Origin: Halanaerobiales bacterium
GTDB taxonomy: Bacteria; Bacillota_F; Halanaerobiia; DY22613
DNA: 8,476 nt
Direction of reading: 5' to 3'
Assembly: GCA_023128035.1 (NCBI GenBank)
Contig: JAGMES010000176.1
Span: forward strand, 1 to 8,476
Below the pieces are notes generated by a model, which searched no databases, was not told the origin of the DNA, and was given only the letters and a program-made list of their open reading frames with translations. A program made the translations under genes and the position numbers. Every line of letters starts with the position of its first letter. Positions within the stretch are counted from its first letter, which is position 1. Of the stretch, positions 6,591 to 8,476 are shown in pieces.

Positions 6591-7365
6591 ACTCATTATG
6601 GTAAGGATTCATTTTATCAATAATCATTAAACCTTGAAGAGTTAAAAACGGATTTACAACATCAATTGCCTCTGTTTCAGAATCCATTAATAGGGCTAAT
6701 CCACCAGTTGCTACAACTGTAGCTTTCTCTCCCAATTCTTTTTGCATTCTGGTAATAATTCCATCAACTTGTCCAACATATCCATATATAATACCAGCCT
6801 GCATGCTAGTAATAGTATTCTTACCAATTACCTTTTCTGGTTTAACTAATTCAATCCGCGGTAACTTAGATGCTCTAGCAAAAAGAGCTTCACTAGCAAT
6901 TCCAATTCCAGGCAAAATCGCTCCACCCAAATAATCACCTTTTGAATTCAACGCACAAAAAGTCGTAGCTGTTCCAAAATCAACAATAATCAAAGGACCA
7001 CCATATAAGTAATATGCAGCTACTGCATTTACAATTCTATCAGCTCCCACTTCCCGTGGATTATCTGTCTTTATATTAATTCCAGTTTTAGTTCCAGGCC
7101 CAATTACATCAGGAAACAGACCAAAATACTTTTCACTCACTTTTTCTAAAGTCGTTACCAATGGAGGCACAACACTGGAAATCAAAATTCGATCAATCTT
7201 CGCTGGATCAATTTCACTATTTGATAATAAATTTTTAAAAAGAATTCCATATTCATCAACAGTTTTATTTCGGGAGCTGGATACACGCCAATGGCTTACC
7301 AAATTTTCACCTTGGTATACTCCCATTACAGTATTAGTATTTCCCACATCAATAACCAAAATCAT
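6589..7365 (-). CDS. coaX: type III pantothenate kinase
   Basis: CoaX phosphorylates pantothenate, the first step of coenzyme A synthesis, in the cytoplasm. The 258-aa length is typical. The acetate/sugar kinase-like fold shows the N-terminal phosphate loop [12 protein letters not shown] (6-17), [15 protein letters not shown] (107-121) with catalytic-type D109, the second nucleotide-binding stretch [11 protein letters not shown] (126-136), and [15 protein letters not shown] (147-161). A late VVATGGLA motif is also present. Type III enzymes are known not to be feedback-inhibited by CoA and usually need a monovalent cation. The ATG overlaps the birA stop (sharing ATGA), and AGAGGCGAGG lies just upstream inside birA, so translation is probably coupled. 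dusB follows directly. Confidence 0.97.
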   Translation of the reverse strand: MILVIDVGNTNTVMGVYQGENLVSHWRVSSSRNKTVDEYGILFKNLLSNSEIDPAKIDRILISSVVPPLVTTLEKVSEKYFGLFPDVIGPGTKTGINIKTDNPREVGADRIVNAVAAYYLYGGPLIIVDFGTATTFCALNSKGDYLGGAILPGIGIASEALFARASKLPRIELVKPEKVIGKNTITSMQAGIIYGYVGQVDGIITRMQKELGEKATVVATGGLALLMDSETEAIDVVNPFLTLQGLMIIDKMNPYHNE

Positions 7366-8357
7366 AAATCCTCGCCTCTTTTCATTCCATATTCAATCTC
7401 CCCGGAAAGTATATCACAGAGCTGACCATTTGACAACTCAAGAAGCAAAGATCCATCAGGATTTATATCCAAAGCTTTTCCATAAATCGGTGGCTGGTTC
7501 CAACGAGAAACTTTTACACTATTACCAAGAGTACAAGTATACTCCTTCCAAAGCTTTCGAATAGGTTCAAATCCTTCCTGTAAAAATTGCTGATAATGTT
7601 TCTCCAATTGGAAAAGAATCTTACAAAGCAGCTGAACCCGATCAACTTTTTGGTTCAATATCATCTCTAAGGAGGTTGCGATGGATTGAATTTCTGGAGG
7701 AAAATCATTCAGTGTTTGTTTGACATTTAAACCAAAACCAATAACCAAATAATTAATCTGATCTAATTCCGCTCCCATCTCAACCAAAATACCACAAACT
7801 TTTTTACTATCAATCAACAAATCATTTGGCCATTTAATTCTAGCATCGACTCCAAACGCAAGTAATGCTTCATGAAGAGCAACTGCTGTAAGAAGAGGAA
7901 ACTTTCCTGCAACCATTGGACGTAATGATGGTTTTAACAACACAGAACACCAGATTCCTTTTCCAGGCAATGAACTCCACTGACGCCCTAATCGACCCCT
8001 TCCAGATTTCTGGGCTTCAGCTACAAATATAGTGCCTTCTATAGAATCTACAGCATTTTTCTTAGCCTGTGTATTAGTCGAATCAACTTCATCAAAGAAA
8101 ACAATTTCCTTCCCCAATTGATTTGTCTTTAAATTACGCAAAATTTCTTCTGGAATCATTCTTTCTGGGGTATTCAGTAAACGATATCCAAGATTAGAAG
8201 CAGAATCAATCTGGTAACCCTTTTCCCGTAATGACCGAATATGTTTCCAAATAGTCGTCCTTGAAACCTTAAGTTTCTCGGATAACTCTTGTCCTGATAA
8301 ATATTTATCTGACTCAGATAGCATTTCCAATATCGTCTGTCGCAAAGGTTGAGTCAT
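7362..8357 (-). CDS. birA: biotin-[acetyl-CoA-carboxylase] ligase / biotin repressor
   Basis: BirA makes biotinyl-5'-AMP and transfers biotin to carrier lysines of carboxylases; versions with an N-terminal HTH also repress biotin genes. The 331-aa protein has a winged helix-turn-helix (about 5-60, [20 protein letters not shown]). The catalytic domain follows, with STNTQAKK (93-100), the biotinyl-AMP loop GRGRLGRQW (119-127), KWPNDL (175-180) and [11 protein letters not shown] (185-195). A small SH3-like C-terminal domain closes the protein. It is thus the bifunctional type. I chose the ATG at 8357 because AAAGGAGT lies 8 nt before it; an in-frame ATG at 8420 would add 21 residues that resemble leader sequence. 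No biotin-operator-like palindrome is visible upstream. It is the first gene of birA-coaX-dusB within the window. Confidence 0.96.
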   Translation of the reverse strand: MTQPLRQTILEMLSESDKYLSGQELSEKLKVSRTTIWKHIRSLREKGYQIDSASNLGYRLLNTPERMIPEEILRNLKTNQLGKEIVFFDEVDSTNTQAKKNAVDSIEGTIFVAEAQKSGRGRLGRQWSSLPGKGIWCSVLLKPSLRPMVAGKFPLLTAVALHEALLAFGVDARIKWPNDLLIDSKKVCGILVEMGAELDQINYLVIGFGLNVKQTLNDFPPEIQSIATSLEMILNQKVDRVQLLCKILFQLEKHYQQFLQEGFEPIRKLWKEYTCTLGNSVKVSRWNQPPIYGKALDINPDGSLLLELSNGQLCDILSGEIEYGMKRGEDL

Positions 8358-8372
8358 TCTCAATACTCCTTT
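8355..8372 (-). promoter_or_regulatory. ribosome site fixing the birA ATG start
   Basis: AAAGGAGT (8372-8365 on the minus strand) ends about 8 nt before ATG (8357-8355). For the longer frame at 8420, the only purine-rich stretch (AAGGA) lies just 2 nt from the ATG, which is too close for normal initiation. Confidence 0.75.
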
Positions 8373-8420
8373 CGAAAATACTATTTCTCCTTCTCTATAA
8401 TATTGGAGAAAAAATTTCAT

Positions 8421-8476
8421 AATCCTTCATCCGTGAGCAAGGATAATATATATACTAGTGCAACATAGCTTAATTA
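8421..8476. other. upstream region of birA, promoter not resolved
   Basis: On the minus strand, TTGCAC is followed by an alternating TATATATATTAT stretch, which is AT-rich enough for a promoter. I find no -35/-10 pair with acceptable 16-18 bp spacing. The operon promoter may lie here or beyond the window edge. Confidence 0.35.

Noticed and set aside
8358..8420. N-terminal extension of BirA starting at the ATG at 8420
   Set aside because: The good ribosome site lies within this extension and points to the ATG at 8357. The extra 21 residues precede the normal winged-helix start.
8358..8476. BirA operator (biotin-repressor site) controlling its own gene
   Set aside because: No TTGTTAACC-type inverted half-sites with the usual spacing are present; only AT-rich alternation is seen.

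Overview
The window is AT-rich, tightly packed bacterial chromosome. Gene order birA-coaX-dusB followed by greA-lysS, strong AGGAGG-type ribosome sites, TTG starts and a consensus sigma-A promoter point to a low-GC Firmicute, most likely a clostridial or halanaerobial anaerobe. The genus cannot be fixed from the sequence alone.

Layout from left to right. Positions 1-309 have no supported gene. They hold a perfect 14-bp hairpin at 23-54, whose context resembles the right end of an IS200/IS605-type (TnpB) element, and the lysS terminator at 269-292. lysS (lysyl-tRNA synthetase) and greA (transcript cleavage factor) form a leftward unit driven by a perfect TTGACA-17-TATAAT promoter; their leader RNA contains a terminator-like hairpin. 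Next come two leftward genes: a 173-aa helix-turn-helix protein and a 307-aa protein of a family often labelled quinate 5-dehydrogenase without clear catalytic support. A compact control region (3925-4133) separates them from a rightward gene for a MurE-like Mur ligase. That gene converges on the leftward birA-coaX-dusB operon, with a long inverted repeat across the two gene ends.

Most genes are housekeeping: biotin-protein ligase/repressor, type III pantothenate kinase (CoA synthesis), tRNA dihydrouridine synthase, elongation factor GreA and LysRS. The module from about 2465 to 5552 is the unusual part. It sits between dusB and greA and joins an uncharacterised regulator/Rossmann-like pair to a stand-alone Mur ligase that keeps the MurE ATP- and UDP-MurNAc-peptide-binding motifs but lacks the DNPR-type amino-acid recognition motif. 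The two divergent promoters occupy the same 30 bp, with the -35 of each lying on the -10 of the other, and a 20-bp near-palindrome abuts them. This suggests mutually exclusive or jointly repressed transcription, with the HTH protein as the obvious candidate regulator.

Three annotated starts deserve care. dusB most likely begins at a TTG (6575) and birA at the ATG at 8357, in each case because the only good ribosome site lies inside the longer reading frame. The HTH gene and the Mur ligase gene both begin with TTG.
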